Source: Nocardioides hwasunensis
Lineage (GTDB): Bacteria > Actinomycetota > Actinomycetes > Propionibacteriales > Nocardioidaceae
Length of the DNA: 64,000 nt
Direction of reading: 5' to 3'
Assembly (NCBI RefSeq): GCF_014779665.1
Contig: NZ_JACXYY010000002.1
Span: 1-64,000 of the forward strand
In this document: positions 46,142-54,336 of the stretch, in pieces
Numbering within the stretch: the first letter of the stretch is position 1
How the letters are laid out: each line of letters begins with the position of its first letter
Notes under the pieces: generated by a model
What the model was told of the DNA's origin: nothing
Databases searched by the model: none
What the model saw: only the letters and a program-made list of their open reading frames with translations
Made by a program: the position numbers and the translations under genes

Positions 46142-47356
46142 GTGAGTCAAGACCCACCGACCGACGACTGGCTCGACGCCGAGTGCCGCCGGCTCCTCGA
46201 CTTCGGCCGCCATGTCGTGCACCCACTCGGAGGTGCCGCGTGGCTCGACGAGAACGGCGCCCCGGACCTGTCCCGACCGGTGCACACCTGGATCACCAGT
46301 CGGATGGTCCACGTGTTCGGCCTCGGTGCGCTGAGGGGCGTCGAGGGGAGCGCGTCGATCGCGACGGCCGCGCTCGCCGGGCTGCGGACGACGCTGCGTG
46401 ACGCCGAGCACGGCGGGTGGTTCGGCGCGGTCGACGCCGGCGGCGCACCGGTGGAGGAGACCAAGGCCTGCTACGCCCATGCCTTCGTGATGCTCGCCGG
46501 CTCCACGGCCGTCGTGGCCGGCCTGCCGGGGGCCACGCCCCTGCTGGAGGAGGCGACCGACACCTTCCTCCACCGCTTCTGGGACGACTCGCTCGGCCGG
46601 GTCGTCGACGAGTGGGACCGCGCCTGGGGTGCGCCGATGCCCTACCGCGGGCTCAACTCCACCATGCACTCCGTGGAGGCGATGCTCGCCGTCGGCGACG
46701 CCACCGGCGACCGCGCGTGGCACGAGCGGGCCGCCCGGCTGGCCGGCCTGGTGGTCGACCTCGCGGCGTCGTACGACGGCCGGTTGCCCGAGCACTTCGG
46801 GCCGGACTGGTCGGTCGACCTCGAGCTCAACCGCGACCGCCCCGACGACCCGTTCAAGCCCTACGGGGCCACCGTCGGCCACGGTCTGGAGTGGGCGCGG
46901 CTGCTGCTGCACCTCGAGGCGACGCTCGGTGACGCGGCGCCGGCCGGGCTGCTCGACACCTCGCGGCTGCTCTTCGAGCGCGCGGTCACCGACGGCTGGG
47001 ACGTCGACGGCGCGCCCGGCTTCGTCTACACGACCGACTGGGCCGGGCAGCCGGTCGTGCGCACCCGCATGCACTGGGTCGCCGCCGAGGGGATCGCGGC
47101 CGCGGCGGCACTGCACCGACGGACGGGCGAGGGGGGCTACGCCGACCGGTACGCCGAGTGGTGGGCCTACGTCGTCGAGCACCTGCGCGACGCCGCCCGG
47201 GGCTCGTGGCACCACGAGCTGGACACCGCGAACCAGCCGCAGGCAACGGTCTGGCCCGGCAAGCCCGACCTCTACCACGCGGTGCAGGCCACGCTGCTGC
47301 CGCGACTCCCGCTGGCCCCGAGTCTCGCCAGCGCCGTGGCCCTGACGGGGCGCTGA
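46142..47356 (+). CDS. AGE-family sugar isomerase/epimerase (YihS/mannose-isomerase-like)
   Basis: A 404-residue alpha/alpha-barrel enzyme of the N-acylglucosamine 2-epimerase superfamily. Active-site positions known from YihS-type aldose-ketose isomerases are matched by the arginine in ITSRMVH and histidines in LNSTMHSVEAM, TVGHGLEWARLLLH and KPDLYHAVQA. Mannose-to-fructose isomerisation is the most likely reaction; a sulfoquinovose isomerase is an alternative. It is followed by a PfkB-type sugar kinase gene and an MFS transporter gene on the same strand, so the three form a sugar-use cassette. GTG start, no clear ribosome-binding site. Confidence 0.82.
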   Translation: MSQDPPTDDWLDAECRRLLDFGRHVVHPLGGAAWLDENGAPDLSRPVHTWITSRMVHVFGLGALRGVEGSASIATAALAGLRTTLRDAEHGGWFGAVDAGGAPVEETKACYAHAFVMLAGSTAVVAGLPGATPLLEEATDTFLHRFWDDSLGRVVDEWDRAWGAPMPYRGLNSTMHSVEAMLAVGDATGDRAWHERAARLAGLVVDLAASYDGRLPEHFGPDWSVDLELNRDRPDDPFKPYGATVGHGLEWARLLLHLEATLGDAAPAGLLDTSRLLFERAVTDGWDVDGAPGFVYTTDWAGQPVVRTRMHWVAAEGIAAAAALHRRTGEGGYADRYAEWWAYVVEHLRDAARGSWHHELDTANQPQATVWPGKPDLYHAVQATLLPRLPLAPSLASAVALTGR

Positions 47357-47379
47357 CGCCCACCGGCATGATGGTGGGC

Positions 47380-48324
47380 ATGACGGACGCGCACCCGAGG
47401 ATCCTCGTCGTCGGTGAGGCGCTCATCGACGTCGTCCCCGACCGTGACGGCCGGCCGCAGGACCTCCCCGGCGGCAGCCCGGCCAACGTCGCGATCACGC
47501 TGGGCCGGCTCGATCACGACGTGCGGCTCGTGACGCTGCTCGGCGACGACGCCCGCGGCACTGCGATCCGCACGTGGCTCGAGGCCAGCGACGTCATCGT
47601 GCTCGCCCAGCCGACGGGCTCGGGGCGCACCTCGAGCGCTGCGGTGACCCTCGACGGGTCGGGCGCCGCGTCCTACGTCTTCGACCTCGACTGGGACCTG
47701 CGCTCGGTGCCCGACGAGGAGTGCGACGTGCTCCACGTCGGCTCGATCGCCACCGTCCTCGAGCCCGGTGCCGGCACGGTCCTCGAGGCCTTCCGTGCGC
47801 AGAAGGGCAGGGCGCTCCTCTCGCTCGACCCCAACGCGCGACCGGCCATCACCCCCGACCGCACCGACCCGGTGGCCCGGGTCGAGGAGCTGGTCTCGTT
47901 GGCCGACGTGGTGAAGGTCAGCGACGAGGACCTGCAGTGGCTCCACCCCGATGCCGACCCCGTGCGGACCGCGACCCGCTGGGCCGGTGGTGGTCCGGGG
48001 CTCGTCGTCGTGACGCGCGGCGACGCCGGAGCGGTCGTCGTACGCCCCGACGGTGCGACGCTCGAGGTGCCCGGGGTGCCGGTGGCCGTCGCGGACACCG
48101 TCGGCGCGGGTGACACCTTCAGCGGGGTGCTCATCGACGCGCTGCTGCGCATCGGGGCCCGCACGGGCGAGGCGGTCCGTGCGCTCTCAGACCGCGACGT
48201 GCTGGACGCCGTCACCACCGCGGCGATCGGTGCCGCGATCAACGTCTCCCGTCCCGGGGCCGACCCGCCGTCGCGCGTCGAGCTCGACGCGGCGCTGGGG
48301 CGGTCCGGATCGGGCGAGGAGTGA
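47380..48324 (+). CDS. PfkB-family carbohydrate kinase (fructokinase-like)
   Basis: A 314-residue ribokinase-fold kinase. The N-terminal signature LPGGSPANVAITLGRLDHDV and the C-terminal DTVGAGDTFSGVLI, with the catalytic aspartate, are intact. It probably phosphorylates the keto-sugar made by the preceding AGE-family enzyme (fructose to fructose phosphate). ATG at 47380 is chosen; two earlier in-frame ATGs lie within 12 bp. Stop overlaps the MFS gene by 4 bases. Confidence 0.87.
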   Translation: MTDAHPRILVVGEALIDVVPDRDGRPQDLPGGSPANVAITLGRLDHDVRLVTLLGDDARGTAIRTWLEASDVIVLAQPTGSGRTSSAAVTLDGSGAASYVFDLDWDLRSVPDEECDVLHVGSIATVLEPGAGTVLEAFRAQKGRALLSLDPNARPAITPDRTDPVARVEELVSLADVVKVSDEDLQWLHPDADPVRTATRWAGGGPGLVVVTRGDAGAVVVRPDGATLEVPGVPVAVADTVGAGDTFSGVLIDALLRIGARTGEAVRALSDRDVLDAVTTAAIGAAINVSRPGADPPSRVELDAALGRSGSGEE

Positions 48325-49661
48325 GCGCCGAGCAGATCCACGACATCGGCAAGCGGCGGGCCTGGGTCATCTGGCTCGTCGCGCTCGCGGTCTACATCCT
48401 GGCGGTGTTCCACCGCAGCTCGCTCGGCGTCGCCGGCATCATCGCCTCCGACCGGTTCGACATCAGCGCCACCAGCCTGGCGACGTTCACCGTGCTCCAG
48501 CTCGTGGTGTACGCCGGCATGCAGGTGCCCGTCGGCGTGCTGCTCGACCGCTACGCCTCGCGCGCGATGCTGCTGTGCGGTCTGGTCCTGCTGACGGCGG
48601 GACAGCTCGCCTTCGCCTTCGCGGACTCGTTCCCCGCCGCTGTCGCCGCGCGGGCCGCGGTCGGTGCGGGCGACGCGATGGTCTTCATCAGCGTGATCCG
48701 CTTGGTCTCGATCTGGTTCCTCGTGCGCCAGGCGCCGATGGTCACCCAGGTCACCGGGATGTCGGGGCAGCTCGGCGCGATCGCTGCCGCCGGGCCGCTG
48801 TCCTTCCTCCTCCACGAGCTCGGCTGGACCCGCGCCTTCGCGCTGACCTCGAGCCTCGGCGTCGTGCTGATCGTCGCGGTGGCCGCGCTGGTGAAGGACT
48901 CGCCCTATCGCAGCGAGGAGGTCGTGGCGATCAAGCTGCGGGCGCTGGCGCAGTCGGTCCGCACGGTCTGGGGCAACCCCGGAACTCGCTTGGGCATGTG
49001 GTCCCACTTCACCTCGCAGTTCGCCTTCACCGTGTTCGCCCTGCTGTGGGGCTACCCGTTCCTGGTCCAGGGCCTGGGCTGGTCGCCCGGTGCCGCCAGC
49101 ACCCTGCTCATGGCGATGACGGCCTGGACGGTCGTGAGCGGGCTGATCACCGCACGCCTGGTCTCGCGGCTGCCGTTCTACCGCTCCTGGATCGTCGTCG
49201 GGATCGTGATCGGCATGGTCGTGCCCTGGACCGCCGTCCTGCTGTGGCCGGGGGTCGCACCGGCCTGGCTCGTGGTGGTGATGTGCTTCCTGACCGCCAG
49301 CGGCGGCCCGGCGGCGATGGTGGCCTTCGACCTCGCCCGCTCCTTCACCCCGCCCCACCAGACCGGTCGCGCCAACGGCCTGGTCAACGTCGGTGGTTTC
49401 ACCGCCTCGCTGCTGACGATGGCGCTGATCGGCGTGGTGCTCGACCTGGTCGAGCCGGGCGGCATGGACGCCTACACGCTCGGTGACTTCAAGCTCGCGA
49501 TGTCGGTGCAGTACCTCTTCTGGGCCTTCGGCATCGTCCAGACCCTGCGCTACCGGCGGCGCGGACTGGCCCACCTCGCGCGGCTGCACCCCGGGTCGAT
49601 CGAGCAGATGAGGTCCGGGCAGCCGTTCGTGCACCCGGGGATCGGCGTCGAGGGCGTCTGA
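48321..49661 (+). CDS. MFS transporter
   Basis: A 446-residue major facilitator with twelve predicted helices. The loop 2-3 motif is VGVLLDRYASR, a degenerate GxLaDrxGrr. HRSSLGVAG and GNPGTRLGMWSHFTSQFAF are typical of the phthalate/nitrate-like MFS branches. A 35-residue cytoplasmic tail ends the protein. Coupled to the kinase gene by a GTGA overlap; sugar import is inferred only from context. Confidence 0.85.
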   Translation: MSAEQIHDIGKRRAWVIWLVALAVYILAVFHRSSLGVAGIIASDRFDISATSLATFTVLQLVVYAGMQVPVGVLLDRYASRAMLLCGLVLLTAGQLAFAFADSFPAAVAARAAVGAGDAMVFISVIRLVSIWFLVRQAPMVTQVTGMSGQLGAIAAAGPLSFLLHELGWTRAFALTSSLGVVLIVAVAALVKDSPYRSEEVVAIKLRALAQSVRTVWGNPGTRLGMWSHFTSQFAFTVFALLWGYPFLVQGLGWSPGAASTLLMAMTAWTVVSGLITARLVSRLPFYRSWIVVGIVIGMVVPWTAVLLWPGVAPAWLVVVMCFLTASGGPAAMVAFDLARSFTPPHQTGRANGLVNVGGFTASLLTMALIGVVLDLVEPGGMDAYTLGDFKLAMSVQYLFWAFGIVQTLRYRRRGLAHLARLHPGSIEQMRSGQPFVHPGIGVEGV

Positions 49662-49699
49662 GGGCCGCGTTCCCAGCAACCCCCGATCGACCGGCCCTC

Positions 49700-49903
49700 T
49701 CAGCCGACCTTGCGGTACTTCCGGTGCATCGTCTGCCGGGTGACGCCGAGCAGGGTGCCGATCTCGGACCAGCTCAGGCCGCTGTGGCGCGCTCGTCGTA
49801 CGGCGACCTCCTCGCGCCGCGCGAGGTCGCGCTTGGCCTCGCGCACCCGAGCCAGCTCGTCGTACACCCCGCCGTCGTCACCGGTGTCCACGGAGGTCTT
49901 CAT
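49700..49903 (-). CDS. Small helix-turn-helix DNA-binding protein
   Basis: A 67-residue protein: a charged helix (DELARVREAKRDLARREEVAVRRAR) followed by an HTH, SGLSWSEIGTLLGVTRQTMHRKYRKV, of the sigma-region-4/MerR-like type common in small actinobacterial regulators. ATG at 49903 is preferred over the longer frame to 49990 because TATGCT lies 6 nt upstream, inside a 16-bp palindrome. It probably represses its own promoter. Confidence 0.75.
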   Translation of the reverse strand: MKTSVDTGDDGGVYDELARVREAKRDLARREEVAVRRARHSGLSWSEIGTLLGVTRQTMHRKYRKVG

Positions 49904-49906
49904 GGT

Positions 49907-49922
49907 GTCAGCATATGCTGAC
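49907..49922. promoter_or_regulatory. 16-bp palindromic operator overlapping the HTH gene -10 element
   Basis: GTCAGCATATGCTGAC is a perfect palindrome. The minus-strand -10 hexamer TATGCT (49910-49915) lies inside it, and the start codon follows 6 nt later. A protein bound here would block RNA polymerase. Confidence 0.6.
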
Positions 49923-50047
49923 GGACAAGCGGTGCACGGCGAGCTTCGCACCCGGGTCTCCTGCTTGTCGGCCGAGATCTCGTGTGACAAGCGGGGTGGT
50001 CACCGGATATCCGGAGACTCCAGCGCGGACGAGCCCCTCCGCCCGCC

Positions 50048-50728
50048 TCAGCCGAGCTCGCCGTCCCCGTCGGAGTCGAGGTCACCGGTGGGGTCCTCGG
50101 CGGTCGGGTCCTCCAGGAGGTCCCCGCCGACGGGGTGGCCCTGCCACGACACGAGCGACCAGCCGGCGTCGACGTCTCCGTCGAGCACGATCAGGGCGGT
50201 GTTGTGCAGCGGCTCGGTCGGCGGCGGGGCATCGGGCGTCGGCGCCATCCGGGCGTACGACCAGGTGCGCAGCGCGGCGCCGTGGCTCACGACCAGGGCG
50301 GAGGAGTGGCCGGCCTCGACGATGGTGCGGACCGCACGGTCGAAGCGGGCGAGGAACTCCTCGCCGGTCTCGCCGCCGGGCATCCGCGCGGTGACCTCGC
50401 CCCCGAGCCAGGTGGCGACGGTGCCGATGTAGCCGGCGACGGCGTCGTGGTCGTGGCGCATCTCGAAGTCGCCGGCCGCGATCTCCTCGAGCCCGTCGAG
50501 CTGCGTCGGGGTGATCGCCCGGTCGTCGGCGGTCGGTGCGGCCGTCTGGTGCGTACGCACGCGGCTGGAGACGTAGATCGCGTCGAGGTGCTCGTCGGCC
50601 AGGGCCTGGGCCGCGGCGACCGCCTGGGCGCGCCCGAGGTCGGTGAGGTCGGCACCGGGGGCCGCGGTGTCGAGGTCGCCCGACACGTTGGCGTGGGTCT
50701 GGCCGTGGCGCATGAGGAGGAGTCGCAA
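50048..50728 (-). CDS. Histidine phosphatase family protein
   Basis: A 226-residue phosphoglycerate-mutase-like phosphatase. The phosphohistidine motif LMRHGQTHAN is at the N-terminus and the second catalytic histidine is in VVSHGAAL. The C-terminal 25 residues are an acidic tail (DPTAEDPTGDLDSDGDG). The start is TTG at 50728, with GGAAG upstream; an ATG five codons later would cut into the RHG motif strand. It is downstream of the metallophosphoesterase gene on the same strand. Substrate unknown. Confidence 0.88.
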   Translation of the reverse strand: MRLLLMRHGQTHANVSGDLDTAAPGADLTDLGRAQAVAAAQALADEHLDAIYVSSRVRTHQTAAPTADDRAITPTQLDGLEEIAAGDFEMRHDHDAVAGYIGTVATWLGGEVTARMPGGETGEEFLARFDRAVRTIVEAGHSSALVVSHGAALRTWSYARMAPTPDAPPPTEPLHNTALIVLDGDVDAGWSLVSWQGHPVGGDLLEDPTAEDPTGDLDSDGDGELG

Positions 50729-50749
50729 GGCAGGGCTTCCTGGTGGGGG

Positions 50750-51658
50750 TCAGTTGTTGAAGCGGGACGTCTTCGACGAGGCGAGCTCGCGCGCCTGCTC
50801 GAGGGGGATGGCCTCCAGCGCCTCGGTGATGTCGGTGCCGAGGTGGCTGACCTCGGTGCCGCGCTCGAGCGGGACGAGGGTGTGCACCAGCCGGTCGTCG
50901 TAGGCGTGGACCATCGTGAAGGCCTGGTTGGCGTCGACGCCGGAGACGAAGCGGTCGATCGGCGCCGGGTCGCTGGTGTAGCAGCTGGCCGAGGCGACCG
51001 AGACGGGGACGCCGGCGAAGGTCGACCACGTCGTCAGGTGGAGGTGCCCGGCCAGGATCCCGCGCACGTCGGTGCCGTCGATCACGTCGGCCAGCGCCTG
51101 CTGGTCGTGCAGCTCGATGAGCTCGGCGGCCCGCAGCATCGGCACCGGGAGCGGCGGGTGGTGCATGGCCAGCAGGGTCCCGTGCTCGGCCGGGGTGGCG
51201 AGCACGTCGGCCAGCCAGGCCAGCTGCTCGGGCTCCAGGGTGCCGTGGTGGTGGCCGGGGACGCTGGTGTCGAGCGCGACGATCCGCAGCCCGTCGACGT
51301 CGTGGACACGGTCCTGGAAGCCGTCGTCGTCGGAGTCGAGGAGGCCGCGTGCGAACGGTCCGCGCTCGTCGTGGTTGCCCATCGTCCAGACCACGGTCGC
51401 ACCCATCGCGGCGGCGGCCGGCTCGACGATCGCGCGCAGCGTCGCGTAGGCGTCGGGCTCCGCCTGGTCGGCCAGGTCGCCGGTGAAGACGAGCGCCCGT
51501 GGTGCGGGGCGGACCTCGGCGAGCCGCTCGATCGCCCGGGTCAGGTGAGCGACGTTGTCGATGACGCCGTAGTGCAGGCCACGGCCGCCGATCAGGTGCG
51601 GGTCGGACAGGTGCGCGATCACGTGCCGTGGCGCGACGTGCTGACCGAGCTGTCTCAC
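50750..51658 (-). CDS. Metallophosphoesterase (CpdA/Icc-like phosphodiesterase)
   Basis: A 302-residue calcineurin-like phosphoesterase. Metal-binding motifs in order are LSDPHL, FTGDLAD, GNHDE, HHPP and AGHLHL, the arrangement of class III cyclic-nucleotide phosphodiesterases. GTG at 51658 is chosen because TATCCT lies 6 nt upstream; the frame is open to 51712. It could hydrolyse cAMP, but substrate identity is inferred. Confidence 0.87.
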   Translation of the reverse strand: MRQLGQHVAPRHVIAHLSDPHLIGGRGLHYGVIDNVAHLTRAIERLAEVRPAPRALVFTGDLADQAEPDAYATLRAIVEPAAAAMGATVVWTMGNHDERGPFARGLLDSDDDGFQDRVHDVDGLRIVALDTSVPGHHHGTLEPEQLAWLADVLATPAEHGTLLAMHHPPLPVPMLRAAELIELHDQQALADVIDGTDVRGILAGHLHLTTWSTFAGVPVSVASASCYTSDPAPIDRFVSGVDANQAFTMVHAYDDRLVHTLVPLERGTEVSHLGTDITEALEAIPLEQARELASSKTSRFNN

Positions 51659-51664
51659 GCCGAC

Positions 51665-51670
51665 AGGATA
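51665..51670 (-). promoter_or_regulatory. -10 hexamer TATCCT, leaderless start
   Basis: TATCCT lies 6 nt before the GTG at 51658 of the metallophosphoesterase gene. Confidence 0.5.
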
Positions 51671-51744
51671 GGACCCGGGAGACAAGACGAGCCGTGGTTG
51701 CCGCGCGTTCACCGGGGCGTCAGGTCGCGGTCCGGTGAGGTCCC

Positions 51745-51750
51745 TACCGT
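51745..51750 (+). promoter_or_regulatory. -10 hexamer TACCGT, leaderless start
   Basis: TACCGT lies 7 nt before the GTG at 51758 of the mannosyltransferase gene. It is divergent from the metallophosphoesterase promoter. Confidence 0.45.
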
Positions 51751-51757
51751 CCGCTCC

Positions 51758-53251
51758 GTGGTCTCACGAGGTGTCGTCGGCAGCGTGCTGGTCCTGCTCG
51801 GCGGGCTGGTCGTGGCGACCATCCCGGCGAGCGCTGCGGTCGCGGACGTCGGAGCCCTGCAGCTGCTGCGTGGCTCGGCCTGGGGCCGGATGGGTGGACT
51901 GGTCGTGGTCCTGGTCGGGCTGGGGATGCTCGCCTCCGCCTGGTTGCACCTGTGCCGGGAGGCGGCCCGTGCGGAGGAGGACGAGCGGCCGAGCGTGCTG
52001 TCGCGCGTGCGTACGGCGACCGTGCTCTGGTCGCTGCCGCTGCTGGTCGCACCGCCGCTGTTCTCCCGTGACGGGTGGTCCTACGCCGCGCAGGGGATGA
52101 TGGCCCACCGCGGGATCTCTCCCTACGACCACGGGCCGTGGAGCCTGGTCGGTCCGCGCTCCCTCCCGGGTCCGATCGTCGAGGGCGTCGACCCGCGCTG
52201 GATGGCGACGCCCACCCCCTACGGCCCGGTGCCGGTCATCGGCGGTGACGTCGCCGCCGGCATGACCGCCGACCCGTGGCTGCTGGTCGTCGCGCACCGG
52301 ATGATGGCGCTCGCCGGGCTGGTGCTGCTGGCATGGGCCGTCCCGCGGCTGGCCCGCTGGTGCGGTGCGAACCCCGCGCTCGCGTCGTGCCTGGTGCTCG
52401 CCTCGCCGCTGATGGTCGCCAACGGCGTCGCCGGCCTGCACAACGACCTGCTCATGGTCGGGCTGATGGCCGCCGCCCTCGTCGTCGCGCGCGAGCACCA
52501 CTGGGTCGCCGGAGCGGTCCTCGGTGGCCTGGCCGCCGGGGTGAAGCTGCCCGGCGGGCTCGTGTGCGTCGCGATCGTGCTGGTCACCCTGCCCGCCGCG
52601 GCCGGCCACGCCGTGCGCCTGCGCCACGCCGCGCGGGTCGCCGCGGTGTCGGTGGCGGCGCTCGTGGTGCCCGGCGTGGGCTGGGGCCTCGGCGTCGGCT
52701 GGTTCGGCGCGCTCGCCGTCCCCGGCACGGTCAACACCCCGCTCTCGCTCCCGACCCTCCTCGGCGGTTGGCTCGACCTGCTCGCCCGCCTCGTCGGGAT
52801 GGCCACGCCCGCCGGGACCTTCCTCGACCTGGTCCGGCTCGTCGCCCAGGTCGGCATCGTCGCGGTGTCGGCGTGGGTGGTGCTGCGCCTCCCGGCCGGC
52901 GACCGCGGCGGGTCGGTGCGTGCGCTCGCGATCGTGATGGGGGCCACCGTGGCGCTCAGCCCCGTGGTCCACCTCTGGTACTTCCTCTGGGTGGTGCCCT
53001 TCGTCGCCGTCCTGCGACTCAGCCGCAGCGCCATGGCCGCGCTGGTCGCGGTCTCGCTCGTCTCAGGCCTGGTGGCGCCGATGGACTCCTCGTTGCACGG
53101 CGCCTACCTCGCGATCGTGATCGGCTCCCTGGTGGTGGCCGGGGCGGCCGTGCTGCTGCTGGTCACCCGGCGCGCCCGTGAGCGGTTGGCCGGGATCACC
53201 ACCGACGAGTGGACCTCGAGCATCGACTCCACGGTCGCGGACCACGGGTAG
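51758..53251 (+). CDS. mptB: MptB-like polyprenol-phosphomannose-dependent mannosyltransferase
   Basis: A 497-residue GT-C glycosyltransferase with about 13 membrane helices. The first extracellular loop has an aspartate in SRDGWSYAAQGMMAHRG, the usual catalytic place in GT-C enzymes, and the MptB-type loop GVDPRWMATPTPYGPVPV. Homologues add alpha-1,6-mannose to cell-envelope lipoglycans. The last helix (AIVIGSLVVAGAAVLLL) and cytoplasmic tail overlap the 3' end of the convergent GT4 gene by 148 bp, but membrane topology supports this C-terminus as real. Confidence 0.82.
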   Translation: MVSRGVVGSVLVLLGGLVVATIPASAAVADVGALQLLRGSAWGRMGGLVVVLVGLGMLASAWLHLCREAARAEEDERPSVLSRVRTATVLWSLPLLVAPPLFSRDGWSYAAQGMMAHRGISPYDHGPWSLVGPRSLPGPIVEGVDPRWMATPTPYGPVPVIGGDVAAGMTADPWLLVVAHRMMALAGLVLLAWAVPRLARWCGANPALASCLVLASPLMVANGVAGLHNDLLMVGLMAAALVVAREHHWVAGAVLGGLAAGVKLPGGLVCVAIVLVTLPAAAGHAVRLRHAARVAAVSVAALVVPGVGWGLGVGWFGALAVPGTVNTPLSLPTLLGGWLDLLARLVGMATPAGTFLDLVRLVAQVGIVAVSAWVVLRLPAGDRGGSVRALAIVMGATVALSPVVHLWYFLWVVPFVAVLRLSRSAMAALVAVSLVSGLVAPMDSSLHGAYLAIVIGSLVVAGAAVLLLVTRRARERLAGITTDEWTSSIDSTVADHG

Positions 53252-54285
53252 CGCTCGGCGCGCGCCCGGGCTGCCGCTCGGCGACAGGCCGTCGGGCGGG
53301 CGGCGACCTCGAGCACGGCGTCGGCCAGAGCGCCCGGCTCGGGAGCGGCCCACGCGCCGGACGTCTCGTCGACCAGCTCGCGCGCGCCGCCGCGGTCGGC
53401 GGTCACGACGGGTGTGCCGGACGCCAGTGCCTCGAGCACGGCCAGCCCGAAGGTCTCGCCGGGGCAGACGCTGAGCGCCACGTCGGCCTGCGCGAGAGCC
53501 CGGCTCAGACGGGCGGGGGAGTCGACGTACCCGTGGAAGCGGATCGGTGCGTCGCCGGCGACGGCCTTGAGCTCGTCGCGGTGCGGACCGACGCCGTAGA
53601 CGTCCATCCGGACGGGTGTGCCGCGGCGGTGCAGCTCGACGGCCGTGGCCACGGCGAGGTGCGGGCTCTTCTCGCGCGACAGTCGGCCGGCATGGACGAG
53701 CCGGAGCACGTCCGCCGGACCACGCACGTGCGGGCGGAAGGTGTCGAGGTCGACGCCGAGGGGCACGCGCACGACCGGGCAGCCCGCGGCGTCGGCGACC
53801 TGCTGGAACTCGTGCCGGGCGTAGTCGGAGGTGACGACGACGGTGTCGACGCTGCGGACCAGGAGCCGGTTGAGCAGTCCGATCGACACCTGCGAGGTCG
53901 CGTCGAGTCCCGTGCGGAGAGCGAGCATGTCGCCGAGCCGCTCGTGCGAGAGCAGCACCGAGCCGACGCCGGTGCGACGGGCCCAGCGCGCGACCGGCAG
54001 GAGCGTGAGCTTGTCGCTGAGCTCGATCGAGGTCGGCTCCCACTGCTCGAGCACGTCGGTCACCCGCCACGGCTCCACGATCAGCCGGTAGCCGCCGCCC
54101 ACGCGCGGTGCGCGGAGCTGGACGACGTCGCCCAGCGGGGTCGACGTCCGCGCGTCCTCGGGCCCGGGGACGACGAGCAGTCGGCGGCATCCGGCGTCGA
54201 CGTAGCCCGAGCCCAGGGCGCGCAGCGCGGTGCGCATGCCTCCCGACGCGGGTCCGACGAAGTTGGCCAGCTGGGCGATGCGCAT
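53104..54285 (-). CDS. GT4-family glycosyltransferase (mannosyltransferase-like)
   Basis: A 393-residue cytoplasmic GT-B enzyme. The N-terminal MRIAQLANFVGPASGGMRTAL, HAGRLSREKSPHLAV, and the donor-binding PGETFGLAVLEALASGTPVV (E-x7-E) are present. It is similar to PimB/PimC-type mannosyltransferases; the acceptor is not clear. The GT4 fold is complete near YPWSATVESMLEVH, so the last ~35 residues, encoded in the overlap with mptB, are probably a tail. The neighbouring mptB suggests a shared lipoglycan pathway. Confidence 0.86.
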   Translation of the reverse strand: MRIAQLANFVGPASGGMRTALRALGSGYVDAGCRRLLVVPGPEDARTSTPLGDVVQLRAPRVGGGYRLIVEPWRVTDVLEQWEPTSIELSDKLTLLPVARWARRTGVGSVLLSHERLGDMLALRTGLDATSQVSIGLLNRLLVRSVDTVVVTSDYARHEFQQVADAAGCPVVRVPLGVDLDTFRPHVRGPADVLRLVHAGRLSREKSPHLAVATAVELHRRGTPVRMDVYGVGPHRDELKAVAGDAPIRFHGYVDSPARLSRALAQADVALSVCPGETFGLAVLEALASGTPVVTADRGGARELVDETSGAWAAPEPGALADAVLEVAARPTACRRAAARARAERYPWSATVESMLEVHSSVVIPANRSRARRVTSSSTAAPATTREPITIAR

Positions 54286-54336
54286 GCGCGCACGGTGGCG
54301 CAGCGCGGTGAACGACGCGCTACGCGTGCCTTGCTG

